A stretch of DNA of 64,000 bases, from contig NZ_CAKLCM010000002.1 in the NCBI RefSeq assembly GCF_921292975.1, positions 992,001 to 1,056,000 on the forward strand, written 5' to 3'. The notes under the pieces were generated by a model. That model saw nothing but the letters and a program-made list of their open reading frames with translations. It did not search any database and had not been told where the DNA came from. Of this stretch, positions 17,080-26,483 are shown piece after piece (position 1 is the first letter of the stretch; each line of letters begins with the position of its first letter). Position numbers and translations under genes: made by a program. The DNA is from Vibrio hippocampi. GTDB lineage: Bacteria; Pseudomonadota; Gammaproteobacteria; Enterobacterales; Vibrionaceae.

Positions 17080-20000
17080 TTGACTTCCTCGCAACACAAA
17101 GACAGTTCAGTCTCCGCGAAAACCAATAGCGCACAGTCATTAAGAAAAGCACTGAATGACTGTATGATAAAAGACCGTTTTCGTCTCTCAAAGCGTATTT
17201 CAGGCGCGAACAAAATTAATAACCCACAAGCTCGCTCTGCGGTTTTTGACGAGATCGCTGCGGATATCGCTCAATCAATGATGGTCGCGCAACAGCGTGA
17301 AAATCATAAACCAAAAATCAGTTATCCAGAGCTACTGCCGGTTAGTCAGAAGAAACAAGATATCGCCGATGCGATTGCCAATCACCAAGTGGTGATTGTG
17401 GCGGGTGAAACGGGCTCGGGTAAGACCACTCAGCTACCTAAAATCTGTGCTGAGTTGGGGCGTGGTAAGTTTGGTCTTATTGGTCATACGCAGCCAAGAC
17501 GTCTCGCCGCACGCTCGGTCGCTAACCGAATCGCGGAAGAGATGGAATCTAATCTCGGTGATTTTGTCGGTTATAAGGTTCGATTCAACGATCAAATCTC
17601 AGACCAGACGCAAGTGAAGTTGATGACTGATGGTATCTTGCTGGCAGAGATACAGCATGACCGTTATCTGAATCAATATGACACCATCATTATTGATGAA
17701 GCGCACGAACGTAGCCTTAATATTGATTTTATCTTGGGTTACCTGCGCGAGTTGTTGCCCAAGCGTCCCGATCTTAAAGTTATTATTACCTCTGCTACCA
17801 TTGATCCCGAGCGTTTCTCTAATCACTTCAACAATGCGCCAATTATTGAAGTGTCAGGTCGAACCTACCCAGTAGACACCCGCTATCGACCGCTTAGTGG
17901 TGATGACGATACCGACAGAGATCAACTGGAAGGCATCTTCGACGCGGTGGATGAGCTATGTGATGAAGGACTGGGTGATATTCTTATCTTTATGAACGGT
18001 GAACGTGAAATCCGTGATACCGCAGATGCACTCAATAAGCGTAATCTGAAAGATACTGAAGTCGTCCCGCTTTATGCGCGTTTGTCCGCGGGTGAGCAGA
18101 ACAAAATTTTCCAATCTCATCGCGGCAGACGTATTGTGCTTGCCACCAACGTCGCAGAAACGTCATTAACGGTTCCCGGTATTAAATACGTTATCGATCC
18201 GGGTACAGCGCGTATCAGTCGCTATAGTTATCGCACCAAAGTACAACGTTTACCGATTGAGCCGATTTCACAAGCGAGCGCCAATCAGCGTAAAGGTCGC
18301 TGTGGTCGTGTCGAAGAGGGGATCTGTATTCGCCTCTATTCCGAGGAAGACTTTGAATCCCGTCCCGAGTTTACCGACCCAGAAATTCTTCGTACCAACT
18401 TAGCGTCGGTTATTTTACAGATGACGGCGATTGGTTTGGGCGATATTGAGGCCTTCCCATTTGTTGAAGCACCGGACAAGCGCAACATTCAAGACGGTGT
18501 TCGCCTGCTGGAAGAGTTGGGCGCAATCAACGATAAAGTCAAAGATCCGCGTAAGCGGTTGACGACGATGGGTCGCCAGTTAGCGAAACTGCCTATCGAT
18601 CCAAGATTAGCGCGTATGGTGCTTGAAGCGCCGCGCCTTGGCTGTTTAAAAGAAGTCATGGTGATCGCTTCTGCGCTCTCAATCCAAGATCCTAGAGAGC
18701 GCCCGAGTGATAAACAGCAATCTTCCGACGACAAGCACAAGCGCTTCTTTGATAAAGAGTCAGACTTCATCACCTTTGTGAACCTGTGGGACTACGTGCA
18801 AGGCAAACAAAAAGAGTTGTCGAGTAATCAATTCCGTAAGCAGTGTAAGCAAGATTTCCTCAACTACCTTCGGGTACGTGAATGGCAAGACGTCTATTTT
18901 CAGATCCATCAAGCAATGCGTGAAATGGACGGCAAGCTCAACCAAGAAGCGGCGGATTATCAGTCGATTCATACCGCGCTGTTGGTCGGGTTGTTATCCC
19001 ATGTTGGTGTGAAAGATCAGGAGAAAAACGATTATCAGGGCGCTCGTAATGCCCGTTTCCATATCTTCCCTGGCTCCGGTCTATTTAAGAAACAGCCCAA
19101 ATGGATTATCTCCGCCGAGTTGGTCGAGACGTCCAAATTGTGGGGGCGCATTGTGGCGAAGATCCAACCTGAATGGATTGAGCCCGTCGCCAAGCATCTG
19201 ATTAAACGCAGCTACAGCGAACCACATTGGTCGAAAAAACGTGCCGCGGTCATGGCACATGAAAAAGTCATGCTGTATGGCGTGCCCATTGTACCGAAGC
19301 GCTTAGTGAATTATGGACCAATCGACGCGGTGATTAGCCGAGGAATATTTGTCCGCAGTGCCTTGGTTGAAGGGGATTGGGAAACCAAACATGCCTTCTT
19401 TAAGCAGAACCGCAAGCTATTGCAGGAAGTGGAAGAGTTAGAACACAAATCTCGCCGTCGCGATATCTTAGTTGACGATGACGAGCTGTTTAACTTCTAT
19501 GACCAGCGTGTCGGCACAGAAGTCGTTTCAGGTCGTCACTTTGATACGTGGTGGAAGAAAGCCAGCGCTAACGACAGCGAACTACTCAACTTTGAGAAGG
19601 AGATGCTGTTTAGAGGTGACGCCAGTCATGTGACGGAGTTGGACTATCCAAACTTCTGGCACCAAGCGGGCTTTAAGCTCAAGCTCAGCTACCAGTTTGA
19701 ACCCGGTGAAGACAATGATGGGGTTACGGTGCATATTCCGTTGCCAATCCTCAATCAGATCGAGCCACAAGGGTTTGATTGGCAGATCCCGGGATTGCGT
19801 GAAGAGTTGATTATCTCCTTAATCAAAGCACTGCCAAAGAGTCTGCGTAAGAATTTTGTTCCTGCACCTAACTATGCTCAAGCATTTCTTGCTCGCGTGA
19901 CTCCAATGGAGATGCCATTGCTAGACGCACTAGAAAAAGAGTTACGTCGTATGACGGGAACCGAAGTGCTGCGTGAAGATTGGAACCTTGAGCAAATTCC

Positions 20001-21000
20001 GGATCACTTAAAAATCACTTACCGCGCCGTTGATCACCGCAATCGCAAGCTTAAAGAGCATCGCGATCTTTACGAGCTTAAAGAAAGCTTGAAAGAGAAA
20101 GTACAGCAAACGCTGTCAAAAGTAGCGGATGATGACATCGAGCAACAAGGTTTGCACACTTGGAGCTTTGGTTCACTGCCTAAGGTGTACGCGCAAAAAC
20201 GTGGTGGTTTTGATGTTAAAGCTTATCCAGCTTTAGTCGATAATAAAGACAGTGTTGAAATCAAACTGTTTGAAACCGAAGCGGAACAAGAGTTGGTGAT
20301 GCGAGAAGGTCAACGTCGTTTGATCTTGTTAAACGTGCCGTCACCGATTAAGTATTTGCACGCGAACTTACCGAACAAGTCAAAGCTCGGACTTTACTTT
20401 AACCCTTACGGGCGAGTGATGGATCTGATTGACGACTGTATCGCCTGTGGGGTCGATAAGCTGATCGAACAACAGGGCGGTTTGGTGTGGCAAGATGATA
20501 AATTTGAAGCACTGAAAGAGCATGTACGCGCTGAGTTGGGTGACACCGTGGTCGATATTGCCCAGCAAGTCGAAACCATATTGACGACCGCTTTTCAGAT
20601 CAACAAAAAGCTCAAAGGTCGTGTCGACTTAGCGATGGCGTTTGCTCTGTCTGATATCAAAGCACAAATCGAAGGTTTGATTTTCCGCGGCTTTGCCACG
20701 GAATGTGGTTGGCAACGTTTACCCGACATTCTTCGCTACCTTAAAGCGATTGAGCGCCGCATGGAAAAACTGCCGATTGACCCAAATAGAGATCGGGTAC
20801 ATCTATTAAAAGTTGAATCAGTGACACAAAATTACAAAGAGTTACTGAATAAGATACCGAAAGGAATGAAAGTACCCGATAACGTGAAACAGATACGTTG
20901 GATGATTGAAGAGTTACGAGTAAGCTACTTTGCTCAACAGCTTGGTACACCTTATCCCGTGTCTGATAAACGTGTTATCAACGCCATAGATGCGTGTTAA
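17080..21000 (+). CDS. hrpA: ATP-dependent RNA helicase HrpA
   Basis: 1306 residues, close to the E. coli HrpA length (1300). The start is TTG at 17080 with AGGGA upstream; the N-terminal region (KDRFRLSKRISGANKINNP) aligns with the E. coli one, which supports this start over later ATGs. DEAH-box motifs are all present: Walker A GETGSGKTT (109-117), DEAH (206-209), SAT in ITSATIDPERF, motif V ATNVAETSLTVPG, and motif VI QRKGRCGR. The helicase-associated, OB and long C-terminal HrpA domains follow. In E. coli HrpA acts on mRNA processing and stalled ribosomes. Monocistronic. Confidence 0.97.
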   Translation: MTSSQHKDSSVSAKTNSAQSLRKALNDCMIKDRFRLSKRISGANKINNPQARSAVFDEIAADIAQSMMVAQQRENHKPKISYPELLPVSQKKQDIADAIANHQVVIVAGETGSGKTTQLPKICAELGRGKFGLIGHTQPRRLAARSVANRIAEEMESNLGDFVGYKVRFNDQISDQTQVKLMTDGILLAEIQHDRYLNQYDTIIIDEAHERSLNIDFILGYLRELLPKRPDLKVIITSATIDPERFSNHFNNAPIIEVSGRTYPVDTRYRPLSGDDDTDRDQLEGIFDAVDELCDEGLGDILIFMNGEREIRDTADALNKRNLKDTEVVPLYARLSAGEQNKIFQSHRGRRIVLATNVAETSLTVPGIKYVIDPGTARISRYSYRTKVQRLPIEPISQASANQRKGRCGRVEEGICIRLYSEEDFESRPEFTDPEILRTNLASVILQMTAIGLGDIEAFPFVEAPDKRNIQDGVRLLEELGAINDKVKDPRKRLTTMGRQLAKLPIDPRLARMVLEAPRLGCLKEVMVIASALSIQDPRERPSDKQQSSDDKHKRFFDKESDFITFVNLWDYVQGKQKELSSNQFRKQCKQDFLNYLRVREWQDVYFQIHQAMREMDGKLNQEAADYQSIHTALLVGLLSHVGVKDQEKNDYQGARNARFHIFPGSGLFKKQPKWIISAELVETSKLWGRIVAKIQPEWIEPVAKHLIKRSYSEPHWSKKRAAVMAHEKVMLYGVPIVPKRLVNYGPIDAVISRGIFVRSALVEGDWETKHAFFKQNRKLLQEVEELEHKSRRRDILVDDDELFNFYDQRVGTEVVSGRHFDTWWKKASANDSELLNFEKEMLFRGDASHVTELDYPNFWHQAGFKLKLSYQFEPGEDNDGVTVHIPLPILNQIEPQGFDWQIPGLREELIISLIKALPKSLRKNFVPAPNYAQAFLARVTPMEMPLLDALEKELRRMTGTEVLREDWNLEQIPDHLKITYRAVDHRNRKLKEHRDLYELKESLKEKVQQTLSKVADDDIEQQGLHTWSFGSLPKVYAQKRGGFDVKAYPALVDNKDSVEIKLFETEAEQELVMREGQRRLILLNVPSPIKYLHANLPNKSKLGLYFNPYGRVMDLIDDCIACGVDKLIEQQGGLVWQDDKFEALKEHVRAELGDTVVDIAQQVETILTTAFQINKKLKGRVDLAMAFALSDIKAQIEGLIFRGFATECGWQRLPDILRYLKAIERRMEKLPIDPNRDRVHLLKVESVTQNYKELLNKIPKGMKVPDNVKQIRWMIEELRVSYFAQQLGTPYPVSDKRVINAIDAC

Positions 21001-21054
21001 TCTTAAAAAATTTATGCAAGTTGCCTAATTAACAGGGGCAAGGATGTAAAACAC

Positions 21055-21082
21055 GAGATGTCACCAACGGTGGTGACATCTC
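21055..21082 (+). other. 11-bp hairpin between hrpA and the small OMP gene
   Basis: GAGATGTCACC (21055-21065) pairs perfectly with GGTGACATCTC (21072-21082) around AACGGT. There is no T run, so it may be an inefficient terminator or a 5'-UTR structure of the next gene, whose ATG is 26 bases away. Confidence 0.5.
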
Positions 21083-21107
21083 ACTTTAAAACAAGAGAAG
21101 GTTCTCG

Positions 21108-21614
21108 ATGAAAAAAACACTATTAGCGCTTATGCTTGCTGGCGCATCGACTACAGCTTTCGCTGACGCTTGGTTATATGGTGGTGTATCTGCAGGTAGT
21201 GCAGATTACAATGGCAACAGCGATACTCCACTGGGTTTCCATGTGGGTACTGGCATCTTACCTATTATTGGTATTGAAGGTGGTTACTGGAAACATGGTA
21301 GCTACGACTTGACTGGCGGTCATGTTGAGATGGGTTCATGGTATGGAGCACTAAAGCCAAGCATCGATATTGGTCCAATCCAACTGTGGGCTAAAGGCGG
21401 CTTTCACTACTTTGAAGGTAGCTACAAAGGTGGTCTAAGCAGTCGAAACGATGCCGACGGTACTGATATCATGTACGGTCTGGGCGCTGACTATTTCGTT
21501 ACCGATCTACTTTCAATTGGTGCAAGTTGGCAACGTTTCAGTGGTGTAAAAACCATCAGTAGCGATAAAGAACTGGATAGCTTCAGCTTTAACGCAACGA
21601 TTCATATCTTCTAA
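21108..21614 (+). CDS. Small outer-membrane beta-barrel protein
   Basis: 168 residues with a 19-residue signal peptide (MKKTLLALMLAGASTTAFA). The mature part is made of short amphipathic beta strands rich in Gly and aromatics (WLYGGVSAGSADYNG, MYGLGADYFVTDLLSIGASW) and ends FNATIHIF, as expected for an eight-stranded OmpA/OmpX-like barrel. AGAAGG precedes the ATG. It has its own terminator. No specific function can be assigned. Confidence 0.82.
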   Translation: MKKTLLALMLAGASTTAFADAWLYGGVSAGSADYNGNSDTPLGFHVGTGILPIIGIEGGYWKHGSYDLTGGHVEMGSWYGALKPSIDIGPIQLWAKGGFHYFEGSYKGGLSSRNDADGTDIMYGLGADYFVTDLLSIGASWQRFSGVKTISSDKELDSFSFNATIHIF

Positions 21615-21645
21615 TTGAGTGTGTCTCACTGTTAGAGTTTTGGTT

Positions 21646-21677
21646 AAAACGGTCGTGATAGTACGACCGTTTTTTTA
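21646..21677 (+). terminator. Rho-independent terminator
   Basis: AAACGGTCGT and ACGACCGTTT form a 10-bp stem with a six-base loop, followed by seven T. It lies 33 bases after the small outer-membrane protein gene. Confidence 0.9.
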
Positions 21678-21780
21678 TACTCACCCATAGGTGACAATGT
21701 CACGAATCGAAGCGTTGCGTTTTCAGTGAACACTGTAATCAAGGCATAGAAATTAAGACATAAGAATGAAAACATAGCAA

Positions 21781-23010
21781 TTAAGACTTTTGCACCAAAT
21801 CTAGGTGGTCAGTTGCCTCGTCATTGTCCATTCGTTTCGATAATCCCGTTAATACCGTAAAGCAGGCTAGCGCGATGGCACTAAATAACAACATGCACAA
21901 GATAACCGCGTAATAACTGCCCGTTTGCCAGATAATTGAGCCAAGATAAGGCGCAATCGCTGAGCAGAGTAAATAAGGCAAAGCTAACATTCCCGAGATC
22001 ACTCCCATATTGCTTTTCCCCATAAAGTGTTTGATAACCAATGGTTTCATAATACTGATCACGCCGTAGCTTCCTCCTTGGAACATCACAAAGATCACCA
22101 ATAATGCAAGATTGTCTCCCGCAAAGTAGAGGGCGATAAGCGCTAAGTTGATGCCGATAAAACAACTCAAGGTAAGGTTCACCAAGTTAAGCACTTTATC
22201 TGCGAAAATTGACACAATCCGCCCAAATACCTGCATCGGTCCGATCAACGAGGCGATTAATGTTGCGCTTTGTAATGTGAGCTCTCGTTCATCCAATAGT
22301 GGCAGAAGGTGGCTAATCACCACGGTATGAGCCAAACCAAGCAGCGCGAAACTGACGGCGAGTAACAAGAATATCCGATTGTTGATGAGGGAGAGGGCGG
22401 AGGGCTTGCGCTCGCTAAACTGAGCGGTTGAATGATGTTCCCACGTTTCGACGCTTTGGTTCTTCAATTGGCGACAGGCGCAATAAAAGGGCAATACCAA
22501 ACCAATCACCAATACAGCCGCTACCATCATCACATGACTAAGGGTGTAATGGGTCAGTAAATAACGGACAGTGGGAAAACACAGGGTACTCGCAAATCCG
22601 GCGACTAATGTAATCGTGGTAATGTCGGCTTTCGCCTTTTGACCACGATACTTAATGATATAAGCAAATATCGGCTCATAGAGACAACTGGACATCGCAA
22701 TACCAATCCCAATCCAAATAAGATAAAACTGGGTCAGCGATAAGTCGTATTGCAAGCACCATAACAAGCAACCGCCGAGCATCACGCCCGCAGCAATCAC
22801 AATCGGACCTTTACCCTTATCAATAAAATGACCGGCGATAGGCGAGCATAAGCCAGAAATCGCAATGGATAAGGTAAACGCAAGGGTAATATCGATACGA
22901 TTCCATGAAGTCATCGCCTCCCACTCAAGCAGTGTGGCAGGGAAAATATAGTAGAAACATGCGTACAACAGAGTTTGTGCGATAGCGAAAATCGCGATAG
23001 GAAATGTCAT
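21781..23010 (-). CDS. MFS transporter
   Basis: 409 residues with about twelve hydrophobic helices in two halves and a central polar loop (about residues 185-205, LKNQSVETWEHHSTAQ), the major facilitator layout. The loop 2-3 signature is GHFIDKGKGPIV, a variant of the GxxxD(R/K)xGRR motif. An RBS-like AGGTTG precedes ATG at 23010. The substrate cannot be read from the sequence. The nearest relatives I recall are the unassigned MFS proteins of the oxalate/formate antiporter-like group, but that is weak. Confidence 0.82.
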   Translation of the reverse strand: MTFPIAIFAIAQTLLYACFYYIFPATLLEWEAMTSWNRIDITLAFTLSIAISGLCSPIAGHFIDKGKGPIVIAAGVMLGGCLLWCLQYDLSLTQFYLIWIGIGIAMSSCLYEPIFAYIIKYRGQKAKADITTITLVAGFASTLCFPTVRYLLTHYTLSHVMMVAAVLVIGLVLPFYCACRQLKNQSVETWEHHSTAQFSERKPSALSLINNRIFLLLAVSFALLGLAHTVVISHLLPLLDERELTLQSATLIASLIGPMQVFGRIVSIFADKVLNLVNLTLSCFIGINLALIALYFAGDNLALLVIFVMFQGGSYGVISIMKPLVIKHFMGKSNMGVISGMLALPYLLCSAIAPYLGSIIWQTGSYYAVILCMLLFSAIALACFTVLTGLSKRMDNDEATDHLDLVQKS

Positions 23011-23210
23011 CCATCAACCTAAATATAATTATAATTCCAGAATTGTGGAAATGATTGCAGTTAAAAGTGACAGGATGATGAAGGTTTAATGTCGGTTGAA
23101 TAAACGTCGAGCTAGACCAATACAAGCACATAGGGGAGGGAGCTATTGATTTAAATGAGCGGCAAGCCTTGTCGTGCTTTCCGCTCACTATTTAACAGAT
23201 AATCAATCGC

Positions 23211-23459
23211 TTAGTGTTTATTGTTGACACCAAAACGAACCATATCTTTGCCATTGTCATACACTTCTTTTGACACCCAACGTCCCAGCAACAACTGATG
23301 CTGTTCACTCAACACAGCAACAAAGGGGCGACCATCAGAGTTTGAAGTTGCCAACGCAACGCCACCAACATTCTGCAAACCTAATACACCGCTTTCAACC
23401 TGAATTAGAAACTGTTTAAGCTCGTCTAGGGTGGTTATCTCGTTGTTATCGATGTTCAT
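23211..23459 (-). CDS. Hypothetical protein, 82 aa
   Basis: I do not recognise a family. It begins MNIDNNEITTLDELKQFLIQ with an acidic helix, then a Gly/Ala-rich central strand region (NVGGVALATSNSDGRPFVAV) and ends NNKH. It has no signal peptide or cysteine. AGAGATAAC lies just before ATG at 23459. It looks like a small two-layer alpha/beta domain. It stands between an MFS gene and a repeat-rich gap. Confidence 0.5.
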   Translation of the reverse strand: MNIDNNEITTLDELKQFLIQVESGVLGLQNVGGVALATSNSDGRPFVAVLSEQHQLLLGRWVSKEVYDNGKDMVRFGVNNKH

Positions 23460-23690
23460 TGTTATCTCTTTGTGTTGTTAACAGCACAGGCACTTAAAAT
23501 CGAGCCTGTTTAGAAATCGAATATTGTAAGGAAAGTGGCAATATATGGCTAGATAAAGATGGCTGACCTAAAAAAGAAGGGAGTAGCTTAAAACCAGAAA
23601 CACCATCACTCAACATCACGAGCACTTAAAATCTGGTCTGGTGGCGATGGCTTAAAAGGATGAAGGGATAAAAGAGGATAAAAGAAGGAT

Positions 23691-23704
23691 AAAAGGACAG
23701 GCAT
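23691..23704 (+). repeat. RAYT-type motif AAAAGGACAGGCAT, copy 1
   Basis: The same 13-base core occurs at 32405-32417 (plus) and 33675-33687 (minus), flanking the transposase gene. This isolated copy lies 9 kb away and is preceded by the same kind of purine-rich AATAAAA/GGATAAAA tract. Confidence 0.6.
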
Positions 23705-23763
23705 ATCAAAAAGCAATCAGCTACCACCTGTAGAGAATAAAAACCATATGATGGAGAGCTAAG

Positions 23764-23882
23764 TTAGCGTCTAGTGAGATAGCGGCTATTCACTCTTTAG
23801 TCATTATTTTTTACGTCACGATAGCAGTTTTCATGAGAACCAAGAGCAATCAATGAATCGCCACTGACTCACTAGACGCTAA
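23764..23882. repeat. 119-bp element bounded by 15-bp perfect inverted repeats (MITE-like)
   Basis: TTAGCGTCTAGTGAG (23764-23778) is the exact reverse complement of CTCACTAGACGCTAA (23868-23882). A second nested dyad, GCCACT (23860-23865) with AGTGGC (23885-23890), overlaps the right arm. The unit has no ORF. No clear target-site duplication was found. Confidence 0.55.
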
Positions 23883-23910
23883 TTAGTGGCAATGCCCGTT
23901 ATACACACCT

Positions 23911-25176
23911 TTACTCATCACATGGTCGCCATTCTGGTACAACGCCCGTATCTTCGTAGAGGGGTTTATTAAACGGATCCCTTTCCTCACTGAAATACCA
24001 GATGTTCTTCGGAAAGTAATTTCGGTACTCTGGTAGTCGCCGAGCAAACTCTCTTTGACAAGGAATCGTGAAATCTTCTTTCGCTAGGTAGGGAAACTTG
24101 GCAATACAGCACTCAACGAGACGAGTGAAGAAGTGATTTCCCATAAAGCGATCATAAGCGATACTATGAAAAGCACTGTTTTCCATTCGGTTATATTGGT
24201 TGAGTTTGTCACTGGACAGACCAATATCTCTTCTTCTTCTCATATCAATGCCAACACTTAAGTCGCGATGAACAATACGGGTGATAGCGTTTGATTGATC
24301 TAGCTCTATCAGAACGTTCTGTCCGTGAGGCTCAATGATATAGCCAAAGTGACGGAAACAATCGACCCAGTGCCGAACGATAGGTAGCATAATATTGTGC
24401 AGCACAAAATCGAGTGGGTTTTGCTCGGCGATCAATCCGTAAAGAATGGGCGGGGTATCGGGTTGGTAGAAGTCCTCCCCGAATAGTGCAAATCCCGGTA
24501 TTAGTTTGCGAGCTTCTGCAACATATGGGAAAGGTCGCATATCTCGTACCACGTAGCCCCAGTTTTCACCCCTTTGGTCTAACGTTTGTTCTTGTTTATA
24601 GCTGATACCGATGACTTCGCGTAAATAGGCGAAATCGTCTCCCATTTGGTCAATGCCATTTTCTAGCTCCAAAGAGACATTGACCGCTTGCTCTATCACT
24701 TCGTCACGCATTTTGCGTGTGTATCGGGATACCTTAAAAGGGAAGTGGACTTTTACTGCATGTGGTATCTCATCATCCAAAACAAACAGCGTTCGCGTCG
24801 ATGAACTTGGAACAACCGATATTGAACTATTTTGTTGTGGTAACGCTTCGCCTCGCAATGGGGAAGTATCTGCGCCTGGAGCCTCCAACACTTGCGGGTG
24901 GATACAGAAATTCACCTCCGAAGAACCAATAAATTTATTTGCTAGCGCTTGTGTTGGATTGGCGAGGTAGATGTTCACTTTGTCTTTCGGCAGAGTCAGC
25001 ACCGGAAGTTCAAACTGCTCTCTATCAGAATCCGGTCGATAGCAATCAACAGCTTCTGTAAACGAAGCATGTGTGCTGTAGGTTCGAGTACCTTTATTGC
25101 GATATCTCTCAAGATAATATAAGTGGGGTATTAACATATTGGTCTTAACCTGAACCGTGGAGAAAAATTCAATCAA
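23911..25176 (-). CDS. Short IucA/IucC-family (NIS siderophore synthetase-like) protein
   Basis: 421 residues. Motifs of NRPS-independent siderophore synthetases are visible: SSSTRTL, the following HAVKVHFPFKVSRYTR segment (equivalent to the usual H-x-K-hydrophobic/T-R motif), EPHGQNVLIELD (family EAHxQN), and HRDLSVGIDMRR. These enzymes join citrate or dicarboxylates to amines using ATP. Members are normally about 600 residues; here only about 125 residues precede SSSTRTL and the HPxHPxxK motif is missing. The called start is TTG at 25176 with a stop in frame just upstream; ATG at 25137 is an alternative. No other siderophore gene is adjacent. It could be a divergent small member or an N-terminally shortened relic. 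Confidence 0.7.
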   Translation of the reverse strand: MIEFFSTVQVKTNMLIPHLYYLERYRNKGTRTYSTHASFTEAVDCYRPDSDREQFELPVLTLPKDKVNIYLANPTQALANKFIGSSEVNFCIHPQVLEAPGADTSPLRGEALPQQNSSISVVPSSSTRTLFVLDDEIPHAVKVHFPFKVSRYTRKMRDEVIEQAVNVSLELENGIDQMGDDFAYLREVIGISYKQEQTLDQRGENWGYVVRDMRPFPYVAEARKLIPGFALFGEDFYQPDTPPILYGLIAEQNPLDFVLHNIMLPIVRHWVDCFRHFGYIIEPHGQNVLIELDQSNAITRIVHRDLSVGIDMRRRRDIGLSSDKLNQYNRMENSAFHSIAYDRFMGNHFFTRLVECCIAKFPYLAKEDFTIPCQREFARRLPEYRNYFPKNIWYFSEERDPFNKPLYEDTGVVPEWRPCDE

Positions 25177-25544
25177 ACACCTAGGTCACAATCTGTTGAC
25201 AGGACGAAAGCGCTAATTTTCAGGGACTTGGTACAATTAATTTATAAGTTATTGACACTGAAGTCGATGATTATTTCCATTGTTCTTATGGATGGGAAAG
25301 CGTGTCCAGTTGGTGAGAAATAGTACTTCTGATCGGCTCAGTGATACCGGACTCTTGATTAAGCGTTCAGTTAATGCATGTTTTATTAAGCTGGGAGCTA
25401 CTCGTTTCTTGCTATGAATTAAGATAAAACCTCGCCATCACGTTGTAGAAGGGGATCTACCAAAGCGTGTGAGGGCGTGGACACCGCAACAGGTGTGATG
25501 TGATACATGATTTTGGTGATTGTGATAAATGAGTGTAACAAGCT
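25177..25544. other. Gene-free gap
   Basis: 368 bases upstream of the IucA/IucC-like gene. I see no Fur box of good quality, no strong hairpin and no credible ORF. The missing N-terminal portion of an IucA-type protein is not evident in the frame continuous with the gene, which is closed by a stop immediately upstream. Confidence 0.5.
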
Positions 25545-25667
25545 TTATAGGATCTCATCGTCATCCCAATCCCAGTCAAATTGGGAAAGATCTCGGGTGG
25601 CTTTGAGTAAATACCACCCGAGCAAAGCGACAATAAAAAGGATTAATACTATAGAGCGGAAAAGCAT
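25545..25667 (-). CDS. Small single-span membrane protein, 40 aa
   Basis: MLFRSIVLILFIVALLGWYL forms one membrane helix and is followed by a short acidic, Trp-rich tail (FDWDWDDDEIL). AAGAG stands eight bases before this ATG, which makes it a better start than the upstream ATG that would overlap the SDR gene. No family is recognised. It may be cotranscribed with the SDR gene, which ends 40 bases upstream. Confidence 0.55.
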   Translation of the reverse strand: MLFRSIVLILFIVALLGWYLLKATRDLSQFDWDWDDDEIL

Positions 25668-25707
25668 ATCATACTCTTGGAGCTTGCATGTGACATAACT
25701 ACTGGGC

Positions 25708-26400
25708 TTACCATGGTAATTGAGTGCCATCGTAGACAAAAAATGAACCTGAATGTTTAAGTCTTAGATTGTCGATGACATTAAGCATGCCTTTAACACT
25801 ATTTTCTACAGTCACCTTTCCATCCTGACCTCCCATATCGGTTTGTACCCACCCTGGATGAATTGCCATGGTCTTTACATCGGCTTCGCATAGTTCACAG
25901 GCCAAAGATTTAATTATTTGGTTGAGGGCGGCTTTTGATGCGCGGTAACTGTATCGACCACCAGAGCGGTTATCATCGATGCTAGCGAGTATCGAGGTCA
26001 TTCCAATGATAGTTTTATCTTCGCCAGCAAGAATGTTATTAAGTAAAGCCTGTGTAATCAACATGGGCGCAATGGTGTTGACCTTTAATACATTTATCCA
26101 CTCTTTTTGCCCCATATTACCTAAGCTTTCACATTCGTCTCCACTCACACCTGCGTTGTGAATAAGCACATCAATGGCGATGTCTGCAAATTTTTCGGTC
26201 AAAGCGAGAATATGGGACTCATTACTGACATCCAACGTATGAGTAGAAATAGTGGGATAGTTTTGTGCCAAGAGGGTCAATGCATGAGCGGTGTGAATGT
26301 CACGACAGCAGGCAATGACATTCCACCCCCGCAGAGCGTATTGTTTGACAAGCTCGAGTCCTAAACCTCGATTTGCTCCCGTGATGAAAACCGTTTTCAT
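25708..26400 (-). CDS. SDR-family NAD(P)-dependent oxidoreductase
   Basis: 230 residues from MKTVFITGANRGLGLE at 26400; an 18-codon upstream extension lacks the fold and is rejected. The classical short-chain dehydrogenase motifs are present: TGANRGLG cofactor loop (residues 7-14), a HNAG-type motif (LIHNAGVSG), catalytic Ser in GMTSILAS, and YxxxK as YRASK. The C-terminus AIHPGWVQTDMGG is typical of the CsgA/sniffer-like subgroup of carbonyl reductases. It lies downstream of the MFS exporter gene, with a hairpin between, and probably belongs to the same electrophile/xenobiotic cluster. Confidence 0.9.
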   Translation of the reverse strand: MKTVFITGANRGLGLELVKQYALRGWNVIACCRDIHTAHALTLLAQNYPTISTHTLDVSNESHILALTEKFADIAIDVLIHNAGVSGDECESLGNMGQKEWINVLKVNTIAPMLITQALLNNILAGEDKTIIGMTSILASIDDNRSGGRYSYRASKAALNQIIKSLACELCEADVKTMAIHPGWVQTDMGGQDGKVTVENSVKGMLNVIDNLRLKHSGSFFVYDGTQLPW

Positions 26401-26434
26401 TATGTAGTACCTAAGTTGATGCAAAGTAAGAATG

Positions 26435-26463
26435 AACTGGTCAATGCAGAGCATTGACCAGTT
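26435..26463 (-). terminator. Long palindromic hairpin between the MFS gene and the SDR gene
   Basis: AACTGGTCAATGC (26435-26447) pairs exactly with GCATTGACCAGTT (26451-26463) around AGA, a 13-bp perfect stem. It sits 21 bases after the MFS stop on the minus strand. The short T run suggests partial termination or processing. Confidence 0.6.
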
Positions 26464-26483
26464 TCTAATGGAAATTATGATGC

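Larger units (their letters stand above)
23460..23910. other. Gene-free gap with purine-rich repeats and an inverted-repeat element
   Basis: 451 bases. A run of GGATAAAAGA-like units (about 23666-23694) leads into AAAAGGACAGGCA (23691-23703), the motif also found on both sides of the RAYT gene at 32.4-33.7 kb. Further on is a 119-bp unit bounded by 15-bp perfect inverted repeats (23764-23882). No coding frame is credible. Confidence 0.6.

Noticed and set aside
23764..23882. Integron attC site
   Set aside because: The inverted repeats lack the GTTRRRY/RYYYAAC core pair, and no cassette array or integrase is near.
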